Source: CAZWCX01 sp964632945
Lineage (GTDB): Bacteria > Planctomycetota > MHYJ01 > WSZJ01 > CAZWCX01
Length of the DNA stretch: 20,241 bases
Assembly (NCBI GenBank): GCA_964632945.1
Contig: CAZWCX010000123.1
Coordinates: forward strand, 1-20,241
Direction: 5' to 3'
This document shows positions 1 through 7,075 of this stretch, piece by piece. The first letter of the stretch is position 1. Each line of letters opens with the position of its first letter. The notes below the pieces were generated by a model, which made no database searches, had not been told where the DNA came from, and worked only from the letters and a program-made list of their open reading frames with translations. The position numbers and the translations under genes are program-made.

Positions 1-117
1 AGGAGGCGATGCCCCCGTGCATCGCCGACGACGAGCAACGAAGCCCGGCGCGAAAAGCGACCGGACCAACCTGGGAAATCAAGGTTGAAGCCCCACTAGG
101 TTCGCGACGGGGGCGAT

Positions 118-196
118 CGGGGCTCCCCGACCCGAGGTGGAGCGGACTCGCTCCACCCGGGGGCTCGGCGTGCCCCGGTCCCGGCACGGGACCGGG
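118..196. repeat. Three tandem GC-rich hairpins in a gene-free leader
   Basis: Three inverted repeats follow one another. At 118-129 CGGGG pairs with CCCCG around a CT centre. At 136-157 a perfect 9-bp stem (GGTGGAGCG / CGCTCCACC) closes a GACT tetraloop. At 174-196 a perfect 10-bp stem (CCCGGTCCCG / CGGGACCGGG) closes a GCA loop. No T-run follows any of them, so they are not classical intrinsic terminators. They lie 35 bases or more before the regulator gene at 232. They could end transcription from a gene left of the window or form a structured leader for the regulator. The stems are seen directly; the role is open. Confidence 0.6.
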
Positions 197-231
197 CTGC
201 CGCACTCATCCGGCCGCGGTTGGGAGGCAAT

Positions 232-957
232 GTGCCGAAGAAAACCACCCGCCCGGAACCCCGGCCGCGGGCCCGCGGCGCCGATGCCAGATCCGACCCG
301 GCTCCCCCCGCCTCCGATTCCCGCTCCGCACACGCAACTCCCAGCGGCGAAAGCGATTCCGCCGACTCTGGCTCCCCGCATCGGCTCTGGCGCGAGGATG
401 TCGGGTCCAGCGTGGCCATCAACCTGCGCCGCGCGCGCATGGAACGGCACCTGTCGCTCGACGCGCTGGCCAACCGCTGCGGGATCAGCCGTTCGATGCT
501 TTCCCAGATCGAGAATCAGCGTTCGGTCCCCTCGGTGACGGTCCTGTACCGAATCTCCGAAGGGCTCGGCATTCCGTTCGCCACGCTCGTCGAACCGCAG
601 ACCGAACGAAAGCTCGTCGTCCTCAAGCTCGAGGACACCCGCACGTTGTCCTCGCACAACGGCCTCTACCAGAATCGCACGCTCTTCCCGTTCGACGATC
701 CGCTCCGGCCGATCGAGTTCTACGAGGTGACGCTCCTGCCCGGCTGTCACGAGGTAGCGCGCGCGCACGCGGTCGGGACCTGCGAGTACATCGTCGTGGT
801 CAAGGGGATGATGCGGCTCAAGGTCGGGGACCGGATGGCGGAAATGCGCGAACGGGATTCTGTCTTCTTCCAAGCCGACATCGGGCACGAGTACCTCAAC
901 CCGGGCCGGGAGCCGACGGTCCTCTACATGGTCGTGACGCGTCCGGAGCACGCATGA
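232..957 (+). CDS. XRE-family transcriptional regulator with C-terminal cupin domain
   Basis: A 241-residue DNA-binding regulator. Residues about 60-120 form a helix-turn-helix of the XRE/Cro type (around LDALANRCGISRSMLSQIEN). Residues about 160-235 form a small cupin barrel (GTCEYIVVVKGMMRLKVGD, then ADIGHEYLNPG). Family members of this architecture typically sense a small ligand through the cupin and repress a neighbouring metabolic gene. The start is taken as GTG at 232 because GGGAGG at 222-227 sits four bases before it; an in-frame TTG at 220 would place the Shine-Dalgarno inside the gene. The first ~55 residues are Arg/Pro/Ser-rich and probably disordered, which is longer than usual for this family. 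The stop overlaps the start of the next gene by four bases (ATGA), so the two are probably translated together. The ligand cannot be read from the sequence. Confidence 0.88.
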   Translation: MPKKTTRPEPRPRARGADARSDPAPPASDSRSAHATPSGESDSADSGSPHRLWREDVGSSVAINLRRARMERHLSLDALANRCGISRSMLSQIENQRSVPSVTVLYRISEGLGIPFATLVEPQTERKLVVLKLEDTRTLSSHNGLYQNRTLFPFDDPLRPIEFYEVTLLPGCHEVARAHAVGTCEYIVVVKGMMRLKVGDRMAEMRERDSVFFQADIGHEYLNPGREPTVLYMVVTRPEHA

Positions 958-1682
958 GCGCGGAGGTCCCGCTCCCCGCCGCCGTCGCCGGTTTCCGCGA
1001 GCAGTACCGCCGGGCGAACATCGGTCCCGGCTACTCCGGGATCCTGCATTGGGCGTTCACGAGCCTCGGCAGCTTGGCCGTCCTCGGCGCATGTCTTCTG
1101 CACCTTCGCGAGGTCGCACCCTGGGAGTGGTGGGCGGTTCCGCTCACCTTCCTCTTCGCCAACCTGGTGGAGTACACGGGCCATCGCGGTCCGATGCACC
1201 ACCCGGTCCGCGGCCTGCGCATCCTGTTCCAGCGCCACGCGCAGGAGCACCATCGCTTCTACACGCATGAAGCCATGCAGGCGGAGAGCACCCGCGACTT
1301 CAAGATGGTGCTCTTCCCGCCCGCGATGCTGGTCTTCTTCCTGGGGCTGCATGCGATCCCCGTGGGCACCCTGCTCTGGTTCCTGGTGTCTCCCAATGTC
1401 GCCCTGCTGTTCGTCGCCGTCGCGCTCGGGTACTTCCTGACCTACGAGTGGCTGCACCTGTCATATCACCTTCGTGAAGACTCCTGGATCGGCCGGCGTC
1501 GGCTCGTACGCGTGCTTCGCCGGTTGCACCGGACGCACCACGATCCTGCGCGGATGCAGACGCACAACTTCAACATCACGTTCCCGATCTGCGACGCCCT
1601 GTTCGGAACCTGGTACCGGGGGGGCGCGGGGGACGCCCGGGCCGCGGCAAATCTGCCGCCGGCGGAGGGCGCGCCGCGCTGA
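954..1682 (+). CDS. Fatty acid hydroxylase / sterol desaturase superfamily membrane protein
   Basis: A 242-residue integral membrane di-iron enzyme. Histidine clusters expected for metal binding are present: His77, His82-His83 (HRGPMHH); His95, His99-His100 (HAQEHH); His105; His168 and His172 (HLSYH); His192, His195-His196 (HRTHH). Hydrophobic segments fall near residues 31-50, 60-73, 118-135 and 138-162. Such enzymes use O2 and electrons to hydroxylate or desaturate lipid chains; proven substrates in the family include sterols, carotenoids and fatty acids. The substrate here is unknown. The start ATG overlaps the regulator stop as ATGA, making the XRE-cupin protein the obvious candidate regulator. 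A run of nine G at 1691-1699, just after the stop, may be prone to sequencing error but lies outside the gene. Confidence 0.85.
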   Translation: MSAEVPLPAAVAGFREQYRRANIGPGYSGILHWAFTSLGSLAVLGACLLHLREVAPWEWWAVPLTFLFANLVEYTGHRGPMHHPVRGLRILFQRHAQEHHRFYTHEAMQAESTRDFKMVLFPPAMLVFFLGLHAIPVGTLLWFLVSPNVALLFVAVALGYFLTYEWLHLSYHLREDSWIGRRRLVRVLRRLHRTHHDPARMQTHNFNITFPICDALFGTWYRGGAGDARAAANLPPAEGAPR

Positions 1683-1740
1683 CCGCGCGCGGGGGGGGGC
1701 GGGCGCCTGCGTTTCTCTACCCCGAGCGCGTCCCGCCGAC

Positions 1741-1746
1741 TATACT
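1741..1746 (+). promoter_or_regulatory. -10-like hexamer before chdC
   Basis: TATACT (five of six matches to the sigma-70 -10 consensus) lies 43 bases before the chdC start. I see no good -35 at 16-18 bases upstream and no TG extension, so this is a tentative promoter placed by position and hexamer only. Confidence 0.4.
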
Positions 1747-1789
1747 GAGTCGCTGAATTCCCACGTTCCAGCCGGCAAGGAGCCCGACC

Positions 1790-2521
1790 GTGAGCCACCC
1801 GGAAGCCCCGCAGACCGAATCCGCCGCGCAGAAGCGCGAGGCCAAGCCCTTCGTACCGACCTACGTCGACTTCTTCTACTACAAGGTCAACCCCGCGTTC
1901 CGCCGCCTTCCCGAGGAAGAGCGGCGGAAGTCGGTCGCCGAATTCCGCGACGCCCTCACGGCGCTCGGAAAGACGCTGGAGTTGCGCTACTACTCCACGC
2001 TGGGGTTCACGCCGCAGGCCGACTTCCTGATCTGGGCGATCTCCAAGGAGCCGGATCGCCTGCAGGACGCCGCCCCGGGGATCGTCCGCGCGGGTCTCGG
2101 CCGCTGGCTGGACAACCCCTACACCTTCCTCGCGGTCACCAAGCCGACCCCCTACTCGAAGGACCACTCGCAGGCGTTCGAACTCGGCCCGTCGATCTGC
2201 AAGTACCTGTTCGTCTATCCGTTCATCAAGACGAACGAGTGGTACCTGCTGCCGTTCGAGGAGCGGCGCGCGATGATGGGCGAACACCGGAAGGTCGGCG
2301 GCGAGTTCCCCAAGATCCGGGTCAACACGACCTACTCCTTCGGCCTCGGCGATCAGGACTTCATGCTGGCGTTCGAGGGGGACGACCTGAAGGAGTTCTC
2401 CGACCTGGTGCAGCGACTGCGCGAGACCAAGGCGCGGCTCTATACGGTGCGCGACACGCCCTTCCTGATCGGCTCGCAGAAGACGCTGGACGAACTGCTG
2501 CAACAGCTCGCGCTGGTGTAG
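1790..2521 (+). CDS. chdC: Coproheme decarboxylase (HemQ/ChdC), chlorite-dismutase family
   Basis: A 243-residue heme-biosynthesis enzyme that oxidatively decarboxylates two propionates of iron-coproporphyrin III to give heme b, the last step of the coproporphyrin-dependent pathway. Diagnostic residues line up by eye with characterised enzymes: Tyr143-x3-Lys147 in YPFIK (the radical tyrosine and nearby lysine, YPMSK in Bacillus), Trp151 in EWYLLP, and proximal heme ligand His166 in MMGEH. The distal arginine typical of true chlorite dismutases is not at the expected place (around IRVNTTYSFG), which argues against chlorite dismutase activity; the Gln seen there in Firmicutes appears to be Val, though this alignment is uncertain. 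GTG start at 1790 with AAGGAG at 1777-1782. A ferrochelatase gene lies about 10 kb away on the other strand. Residues 1-20 are polar and probably flexible. Confidence 0.9.
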   Translation: MSHPEAPQTESAAQKREAKPFVPTYVDFFYYKVNPAFRRLPEEERRKSVAEFRDALTALGKTLELRYYSTLGFTPQADFLIWAISKEPDRLQDAAPGIVRAGLGRWLDNPYTFLAVTKPTPYSKDHSQAFELGPSICKYLFVYPFIKTNEWYLLPFEERRAMMGEHRKVGGEFPKIRVNTTYSFGLGDQDFMLAFEGDDLKEFSDLVQRLRETKARLYTVRDTPFLIGSQKTLDELLQQLALV

Positions 2522-2568
2522 CGGCGGGGGCGGATGGCGGGGCGCGCCCGGCTCCCGCGGGCCGGCCC

Positions 2569-2593
2569 GAACCCGCGGGGGACGGGCGGGTTC
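2569..2593 (+). terminator. Stem-loop after chdC
   Basis: GAACCCGC (2569-2576) pairs perfectly with GCGGGTTC (2586-2593) around a 9-base loop, in the gap between two convergent genes. There is no T-tract, so termination may be weak or factor-assisted. Confidence 0.4.
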
Positions 2594-2617
2594 CAGGGGA
2601 GGGGCATGCCGGCGCGT

Positions 2618-2632
2618 CGCCGGTCACCGGCG
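2618..2632. terminator. Second convergent-gap stem-loop
   Basis: CGCCGG-TCA-CCGGCG forms a 6-bp stem with a 3-base loop, 19 bases from the stop of the minus-strand gene at 2651. It is symmetric and could serve either strand. No T-tract is present. Confidence 0.3.
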
Positions 2633-2650
2633 CGGCCCGGGTGCGGATCG

Positions 2651-2980
2651 CTACGCCCCTTCCTCGCTCAGGAAATTGATGATGATGGCGTCGAGGTGGA
2701 CGATCCGGAACTCGTGATCCTTCAGGTAGAAGTAGTGCCCCTCGAGTTCGTCCCCGGCCTCTTCGAGCGCAATGACGCTGCCGAGATTCGGCATGGGTCG
2801 GAACTGGCGGGCTTCGGAATCGAACCCGTCGCCGGAGGCCACGACCTCGCCGTACACCATGGTCCCGCCCTTCGGGCAATGGACCTCGGGCTTGCCGGGG
2901 TCTTCCTGGAGGATCTTCACGACCACCCAGAGCCCGAAGACCTGGAACGGGATCAGCGTGTCGGCCGACTTGGATTTCAT
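2651..2980 (-). CDS. Hypothetical protein, 109 aa
   Basis: I do not recognise this protein. The start at 2980 (MKSKSADTLIPFQVFG) is supported by GAGGAGG nine bases upstream and by a good promoter at 3040-3011. It begins with a hydrophobic stretch (LIPFQVFGLWVVVKIL, residues ~9-24) that looks more like a buried beta-strand than a membrane helix, followed by mixed beta-like segments (GTMVYGEVVASGDGFDSEA; HYFYLKDHEFRIVHLDAIII). There is a single cysteine in VHCPKGGT. No signal peptide or known catalytic motif is visible. It is probably a small soluble protein. It is divergent from the DinB-like gene and convergent with chdC. Confidence 0.75.
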   Translation of the reverse strand: MKSKSADTLIPFQVFGLWVVVKILQEDPGKPEVHCPKGGTMVYGEVVASGDGFDSEARQFRPMPNLGSVIALEEAGDELEGHYFYLKDHEFRIVHLDAIIINFLSEEGA

Positions 2981-3010
2981 GACCGAATACCTCCTCGGGG
3001 GCTTGCGCGG

Positions 3011-3040
3011 ATGATGGCACGTCCTGCCGACGATTGTCAA
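3011..3040 (-). promoter_or_regulatory. Sigma-70-type promoter for the 109-aa gene
   Basis: Read on the minus strand: a perfect TTGACA at 3040-3035, an 18-base spacer, then CATCAT at 3016-3011 (four of six matches to TATAAT). The start codon at 2980 follows with a leader of roughly 20-25 bases. The -35 ends exactly beside the Shine-Dalgarno of the divergent DinB-like gene (3041-3046), so the two leaders nearly touch. Confidence 0.6.
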
Positions 3041-3052
3041 GAGGGGTGGCCG

Positions 3053-3511
3053 ATGGATTTCACCAGTCGTGCGGTCCGCAGCCTGGTCGAACTGCACGAG
3101 CGCGAGGTCCGCGCGTTCGTCGAATGCTGGCTCCGATTTCGGGCGTCGGGGTGCGCGCTCCCCGAGGCCCATGGAGATCCCGACTACGAGAGTCCGGATC
3201 GCCTGGTGACCCACGTGCTGGTCGCGGCGGCCCGGTATCTGACCTGGATCGGCGAGTGTACGGGGCGTCCGGTGAACGACCTGTTCGCGGAGCGCGTGCC
3301 CGAGCGGGTGGCCCCGCGCCCGGCGGAGTACGCGGAGGAGGTGCTGGCGGCGTGGCGTCGGCATCTGGCGGCGCTCGCGGATGCCGAGATTTCGCCCCGG
3401 ACGTATGTCTCACGCTGGGGCGAAACCTTCACGATCGAGCAGATGCTGGAGCACGCGGTGGTCCATCCGATGCGCCACCGCATTCAGTTGGAGCGCCTGC
3501 TGCGGGACTGA
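3053..3511 (+). CDS. DinB-like / DinB_2 superfamily protein
   Basis: A 152-residue four-helix-bundle protein of the DinB/YfiT type. The three histidines that usually bind a divalent metal are visible: His54 (RLVTHVL) and the C-terminal pair His138-x3-His142 (HAVVHPMRHRIQLERLL). Members of this superfamily include thiol-dependent S-transferases, metal-dependent hydrolases and many proteins without known function; which applies here cannot be told. The ATG at 3053 has GAGGGG at 3041-3046 six bases upstream. It is transcribed divergently from the 109-aa gene, and its own promoter would have to lie within the start of that gene. Confidence 0.8.
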   Translation: MDFTSRAVRSLVELHEREVRAFVECWLRFRASGCALPEAHGDPDYESPDRLVTHVLVAAARYLTWIGECTGRPVNDLFAERVPERVAPRPAEYAEEVLAAWRRHLAALADAEISPRTYVSRWGETFTIEQMLEHAVVHPMRHRIQLERLLRD

Positions 3512-3624
3512 CCGGGGCGAACCGCGGGCGGCCCTGCGAGCGGATCCGTCGATCGCTCCGGCCGGAGGCGGGCGCGGCGCGACGACGCACGGGCGGCGCC
3601 GCGCGCCGGCGCCGTTCCGGTTGC

Positions 3625-3652
3625 TTGACGGATCGGCGTTTTCCGGTAGCCT
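3625..3652 (+). promoter_or_regulatory. Sigma-70-type promoter for the glucan phosphorylase
   Basis: TTGACG (3625-3630), a 16-base spacer and TAGCCT (3647-3652). The -35 matches five of six consensus bases; the -10 is weak. An in-frame ATG at 3653 abuts the -10 and would not be in the transcript, which helps assign the true start to TTG at 3710. Confidence 0.5.
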
Positions 3653-3709
3653 ATGGAGCCCGTAGCCCCACGCGGGACGCGCGGGACCCCCGCGACAGGA
3701 GGATTCCGC

Positions 3710-5866
3710 TTGTTCCACATCCCCACCGACCGGCCGACCGATCTGGGCCTTCCGCTCGAGGTCGAGGGGCTGCGCGATCTGGTGTACGACCTCTGGTGGA
3801 GCTGGTCCCCCCGGGCGCGGCGACTGTTCCGGCGCATCGACCCGGAAAAGTGGGACTTTTATCGCAACCCCATCGAACTCCTGATCAACGTCGACCGCGA
3901 CCGCTGGCGCGCGCTCCTCGGTGAGTCCGAGTTCCGCCGCGCGTACGAAGAACTGATGGGGGAGTGGCGCGACTACCAGTCCGGCGGGGAGCGCAGCCTG
4001 TACCGCCGCGAGTCGGGCGGACGGCCCGACGACGTCGTCGCGTACGTGTCCACGGAGTTCGGGTTCCACGAGTGCCTGCACATCTACTGCGGCGGCCTGG
4101 GGGTGCTGTCCGGGGACCACTGCAAGGCCGCCAGCGATCTCGGCGTGCCCCTGGTGGCCGTGGGCATCCTCTACCGGCAGGGGTACTTCGAGCAGAGCAT
4201 GGAGCCCGACGGGCGGCAGCAGCACATCTACCCGTACTATGACTTCACTCGCCTGCCGATCCAGCCGATCATCACCTCGGACGGGAAGCAGCAGCACATC
4301 GACATTCCGCTCGGCCGGCGGACGGTGCATGCCCGGCTCTGGAAGGTGAAGGTCGGTCGCGTCCCGGTGATCCTCCTGGACACGGACCACCCGCTCAACC
4401 ATCCGGCCGACCGGCCGATCACGGGGCTGCTCTACGTCCCCGGCCGGGAGATGCGGCTCTGCCAGGAAATCGTTCTGGGCGCCGGGTCGGTGCGCGCGCT
4501 CAACGCCCTCGGCATCACTCCGCGGGTGTGGCACCTCAACGAGGGGCACAGCGCGTTCCTCACCATGGAGCGGATCCGCGAGTTCGTGCAGGGACGGAAG
4601 ATCCCGTTCGAGCAGGCTCTCGAGCGGGTGCGGGCGGCGACGGTCTTTACCACCCACACTCCCGTGCCGGCCGGGCACGAGGTGTTCAGCCACGACCTGA
4701 TCTGGAAGTACTTCGAGCCGTGGTGCGCCGACGTGGGGATCTCCTTCGACCACCTCGTCCAGCTCGGCAATACGCCGGGTTCGCTCGAACCCAAGTTCAG
4801 CCTGACTTCGCTGGCCGTACGTCTGTCAAACAAGACCAACGGCGTGAGCCGGCTCCATGCGCAGGTCTCCAGCCGCATGCTGGCCTCCCACTGGCCGGGG
4901 TTGAAGGAGGACGCCCAGCCGGTGGAAGCGATCACCAACGGCGTCCACATGGACACGTGGCTGGCGCTTCCGCTCGCCGAACTGTTCGAGGAGTACGGCG
5001 GCTCCGACTGGCGCGAGCGCATCCTCGACTCCGCCTGGCTCGAGGCGATGCTGCAGCGGATCCCCGAGGAGATTCTCTGGCGAGTTCACCTGGTTTCCAA
5101 GGAGCGGCTCCTGCGCGCGATGCGCGAACTGATCCGCAATCAGCGGTCGCGCCACGGCTGCTCGCCGGACGAGCTGCGCGACGTCGATCGTCTGCTCCGG
5201 CTCGACGTCCTGACGATCGGATTCGCCCGCCGCTTCGCGACCTACAAGCGGGCCGACCTGATCTTCCGGGACATGGGCCGCCTGCGCTGGCTGCTCACCC
5301 GCGAGAACATGCCGGTGCAGCTGCTGTTCGCGGGCAAGGCCCACCCGGTCGACCGGGAAGGCCAGGACCTGCTCAAGCGGATCTACGACATTTCGCAGGA
5401 TCCGCAATTGCGGCAGCACGTGGTGCTGCTGGAGGACTACGACATGCGGCTCGGCCGCGTCCTGGTCCAGGGGTGCGACGTGTGGTTGAACACGCCGCGG
5501 CGGCCGCGCGAAGCCAGCGGCACCAGCGGCCAGAAGGCGGCGATGAACGGCTGCATCAACTGCAGCGTCCTGGACGGCTGGTGGGAGGAAGGGTACGCGA
5601 CCGACAACGGCTGGGCGATCGGGCAGCAACGGGACATCCAGGACACCGGGGCCGGCCAGGACCACGACGATGCGATGTCGCTCTACCACATCCTCGAGCA
5701 GGAGGCGATCCCGCTCTTCTACAATCGCGAGCCCAACGGGCTGCCCCGGTTGTGGGCGCGCAAGATGAAAAACGCCATCCGCTCGAGCCTGTATCGGTTC
5801 AGCGCGCAGCGGATGGTCTGGGACTACGTGAAACAGATGTACGTGCCGAGCGCGCGGGGATCGTAA
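3710..5866 (+). CDS. glgP: Alpha-glucan (glycogen/maltodextrin) phosphorylase, GT35
   Basis: A 718-residue cytoplasmic enzyme that releases glucose-1-phosphate from alpha-1,4-glucans with inorganic phosphate and pyridoxal phosphate. It matches the shorter bacterial/archaeal alpha-glucan phosphorylase type: an N-terminal DLWWSWSPRAR segment (DUF3417-like), then STEFGFHECLHIYCGGLGVLSGDH, WHLNEGHSAFL, TTHTPVPAGHEVF, ITNGVHMDTW, and the C-terminal cofactor site EASGTSGQKAAMNG with the PLP lysine at residue 609. The TTG at 3710 is chosen as start because AGGAGG (3697-3702) is seven bases upstream and a promoter ends at 3652; it gives a first residue followed by FHIPTD. No other glycogen gene is visible beside it. 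Length and motifs are complete, so it should be functional. Confidence 0.93.
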   Translation: MFHIPTDRPTDLGLPLEVEGLRDLVYDLWWSWSPRARRLFRRIDPEKWDFYRNPIELLINVDRDRWRALLGESEFRRAYEELMGEWRDYQSGGERSLYRRESGGRPDDVVAYVSTEFGFHECLHIYCGGLGVLSGDHCKAASDLGVPLVAVGILYRQGYFEQSMEPDGRQQHIYPYYDFTRLPIQPIITSDGKQQHIDIPLGRRTVHARLWKVKVGRVPVILLDTDHPLNHPADRPITGLLYVPGREMRLCQEIVLGAGSVRALNALGITPRVWHLNEGHSAFLTMERIREFVQGRKIPFEQALERVRAATVFTTHTPVPAGHEVFSHDLIWKYFEPWCADVGISFDHLVQLGNTPGSLEPKFSLTSLAVRLSNKTNGVSRLHAQVSSRMLASHWPGLKEDAQPVEAITNGVHMDTWLALPLAELFEEYGGSDWRERILDSAWLEAMLQRIPEEILWRVHLVSKERLLRAMRELIRNQRSRHGCSPDELRDVDRLLRLDVLTIGFARRFATYKRADLIFRDMGRLRWLLTRENMPVQLLFAGKAHPVDREGQDLLKRIYDISQDPQLRQHVVLLEDYDMRLGRVLVQGCDVWLNTPRRPREASGTSGQKAAMNGCINCSVLDGWWEEGYATDNGWAIGQQRDIQDTGAGQDHDDAMSLYHILEQEAIPLFYNREPNGLPRLWARKMKNAIRSSLYRFSAQRMVWDYVKQMYVPSARGS

Positions 5867-5886
5867 CCGCGACGCCGCGCTTATCC

Positions 5887-5915
5887 TTGCAACCGGTTCC
5901 CGCCCGGCCTACGAT
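5887..5915 (+). promoter_or_regulatory. Sigma-70-type promoter for the molybdoenzyme operon
   Basis: TTGCAA (5887-5892), a 17-base spacer and TACGAT (5910-5915), each matching four of six consensus bases. It lies in the 146-base gap after glgP and is the only candidate I see before 6013; the following three genes are packed too tightly for promoters of their own. Confidence 0.45.
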
Positions 5916-6012
5916 GGATCTCCTGCGGCAGCGGGGTCCCGGAGGCGAGAGACCTTCGGGCGGCCCGGACCCGGCGGTCCCCCTGTCGCCCGGCACGTTG
6001 AGGAGACCCGCG

Positions 6013-6570
6013 ATGGACCAGCCCGGCACCCCCCGGCCCGAGGGCGACCCCGCGGCGGGCACCGCCCAAGCCCCGCCTCCCGGGACCGACAAGGAGCGCG
6101 ACAAGGAGCAGTACCATTCCTTCGACGGGTTCCTGCGGGCGGCCCTGCGCGAGGAGTACAAGGTCGGGTGGAAGGACCACCGCGACCGCTTCATCTGCCT
6201 CCTGATCGCTTCCGGCCAGGCAATGAGCCTGGCGGCCGAGAAGTTCGAAGAGGAGACCACGACCACGCGACTGGTCACCGCCGCGGGCGCGCTCGTCCTG
6301 CTCCGCTACGGCCTGCGCTTCCTGGCGCGCGGTCCGATCGGCGCCGTGATCGCCGGCGGGGCCACGGCGGCGGCGGTCGCCTATGTCGCCCTCCACTACC
6401 AGCAGCTCGCGCCCCGCATCCAGAAGTACCGGACCCTGATCGCGGCGACCGGCCCCCGCCACGGCGAGATCCAGGCCGGGCTCCGGGACGGCCGGTTCAG
6501 CCCGCCCGAGCGCGACCTGATGGTGGACGGGTTGCTTCACCAATTCCTGGAACAGGTGCGGGCGGACTGA
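6013..6570 (+). CDS. Hypothetical membrane-associated protein upstream of hcrC
   Basis: A 185-residue protein I do not recognise. Residues 1-35 are Pro/Gly/Asp-rich and probably disordered. Residues ~40-80 are charged and helical (FDGFLRAALREEYKVGWKDH). Two hydrophobic segments follow, around residues 93-108 (LVTAAGALVLLRYGL) and 111-132 (ARGPIGAVIAGGATAAAVAYVAL), consistent with a helical hairpin in the membrane, then a soluble helical tail of about 50 residues (around LRDGRFSPPERDLMVDGLL). ATG at 6013 with GAGGAG at 6000-6005. The stop is only 16 bases before hcrC, so it is probably co-transcribed with the molybdoenzyme. It may tether or assist that enzyme; this is inference from position alone. 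Confidence 0.8.
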   Translation: MDQPGTPRPEGDPAAGTAQAPPPGTDKERDKEQYHSFDGFLRAALREEYKVGWKDHRDRFICLLIASGQAMSLAAEKFEEETTTTRLVTAAGALVLLRYGLRFLARGPIGAVIAGGATAAAVAYVALHYQQLAPRIQKYRTLIAATGPRHGEIQAGLRDGRFSPPERDLMVDGLLHQFLEQVRAD

Positions 6571-6586
6571 GGGGGAACTCGCAACC

Positions 6587-7075
6587 ATGTCCGAAAAACA
6601 ACTGATGCGGTTCCGCGTCAATGGGGAGCCGTTCGAAGTCGCCGTTCGGATCGAAAAGACGCTCCTGGAGGTCCTCCGGGAAGACCTCGGCCTGACCGGG
6701 ACCAAGCACGGGTGCGAGCTCGGCGAGTGCGGCACCTGCGCGGTCCTGCTCGACGGCGAGCCCGTGCTCTCCTGCCTGGCTCTCGCCGTCGAGTGCCAGG
6801 ACCGCGAGGTGCTGACCGTGGAAGGGATGGCCCGCGACGGTCGCCTCGATCCCCTGCAGGAGACCTTCGCCGAGCTCGGCGCCGCGCAATGCGGCTACTG
6901 CACCCCCGCCTTCCTGGTCACCGCGCGGGCGCTGCTCGACCGCAACCCCAAGCCCACCCGACAGGAGATTTCCGAAGCGCTGTCGAGCACCCTGTGTCGC
7001 TGCACCGGGTACCTCAAGATCTTCGAGGCCGTCGAGAAGGCCATGCTCGAACCCCGGAGCGTCGCCCGTGACTGA
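6587..7075 (+). CDS. hcrC: [2Fe-2S] small subunit, 4-hydroxybenzoyl-CoA reductase type
   Basis: A 162-residue iron-sulfur subunit of a xanthine-oxidase-family molybdoenzyme. The plant-type ferredoxin domain (residues 1-80) carries Cys43, Cys48, Cys51 and Cys63; the helical second domain carries Cys102, Cys105 (CGYC) and Cys137, Cys139 (CRCTGY), giving two [2Fe-2S] clusters that pass electrons between the flavin/4Fe-4S subunit and the molybdenum site. Every expected ligand is present. It overlaps the start of the large subunit by eight bases. Assignment to the 4-hydroxybenzoyl-CoA reductase group rests on the medium subunit two genes downstream; alone, this protein could belong to any molybdenum hydroxylase. 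Confidence 0.88.
   Translation: MSEKQLMRFRVNGEPFEVAVRIEKTLLEVLREDLGLTGTKHGCELGECGTCAVLLDGEPVLSCLALAVECQDREVLTVEGMARDGRLDPLQETFAELGAAQCGYCTPAFLVTARALLDRNPKPTRQEISEALSSTLCRCTGYLKIFEAVEKAMLEPRSVARD

Noticed and set aside
9..953. Open frame in phase with the fatty acid hydroxylase, starting at an ATG after AGGAGG
   Set aside because: Its translation is Arg/Pro-rich without domain character, crosses the three hairpins, and overlaps the well-supported XRE-cupin gene in another frame. Only the part from 954 is a recognisable protein.
1466..2503. Long minus-strand frame opposite chdC
   Set aside because: Antisense mirror of a gene with strong GC3 bias; the + strand protein has clear family motifs.
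1790..2521. True chlorite dismutase activity for the HemQ-like protein
   Set aside because: The distal Arg needed for chlorite breakdown is not at the expected position, whereas the Tyr/Lys pair of coproheme decarboxylases is present.
3653..3709. ATG at 3653 as start of the glucan phosphorylase
   Set aside because: It abuts the -10 of the promoter and lacks a Shine-Dalgarno; TTG at 3710 has AGGAGG seven bases upstream.
3410..4753. Long minus-strand frame opposite the glucan phosphorylase
   Set aside because: Same antisense effect; its translation has the His/Val/Leu/Asp-rich look of a GC-skewed shadow and no family match.
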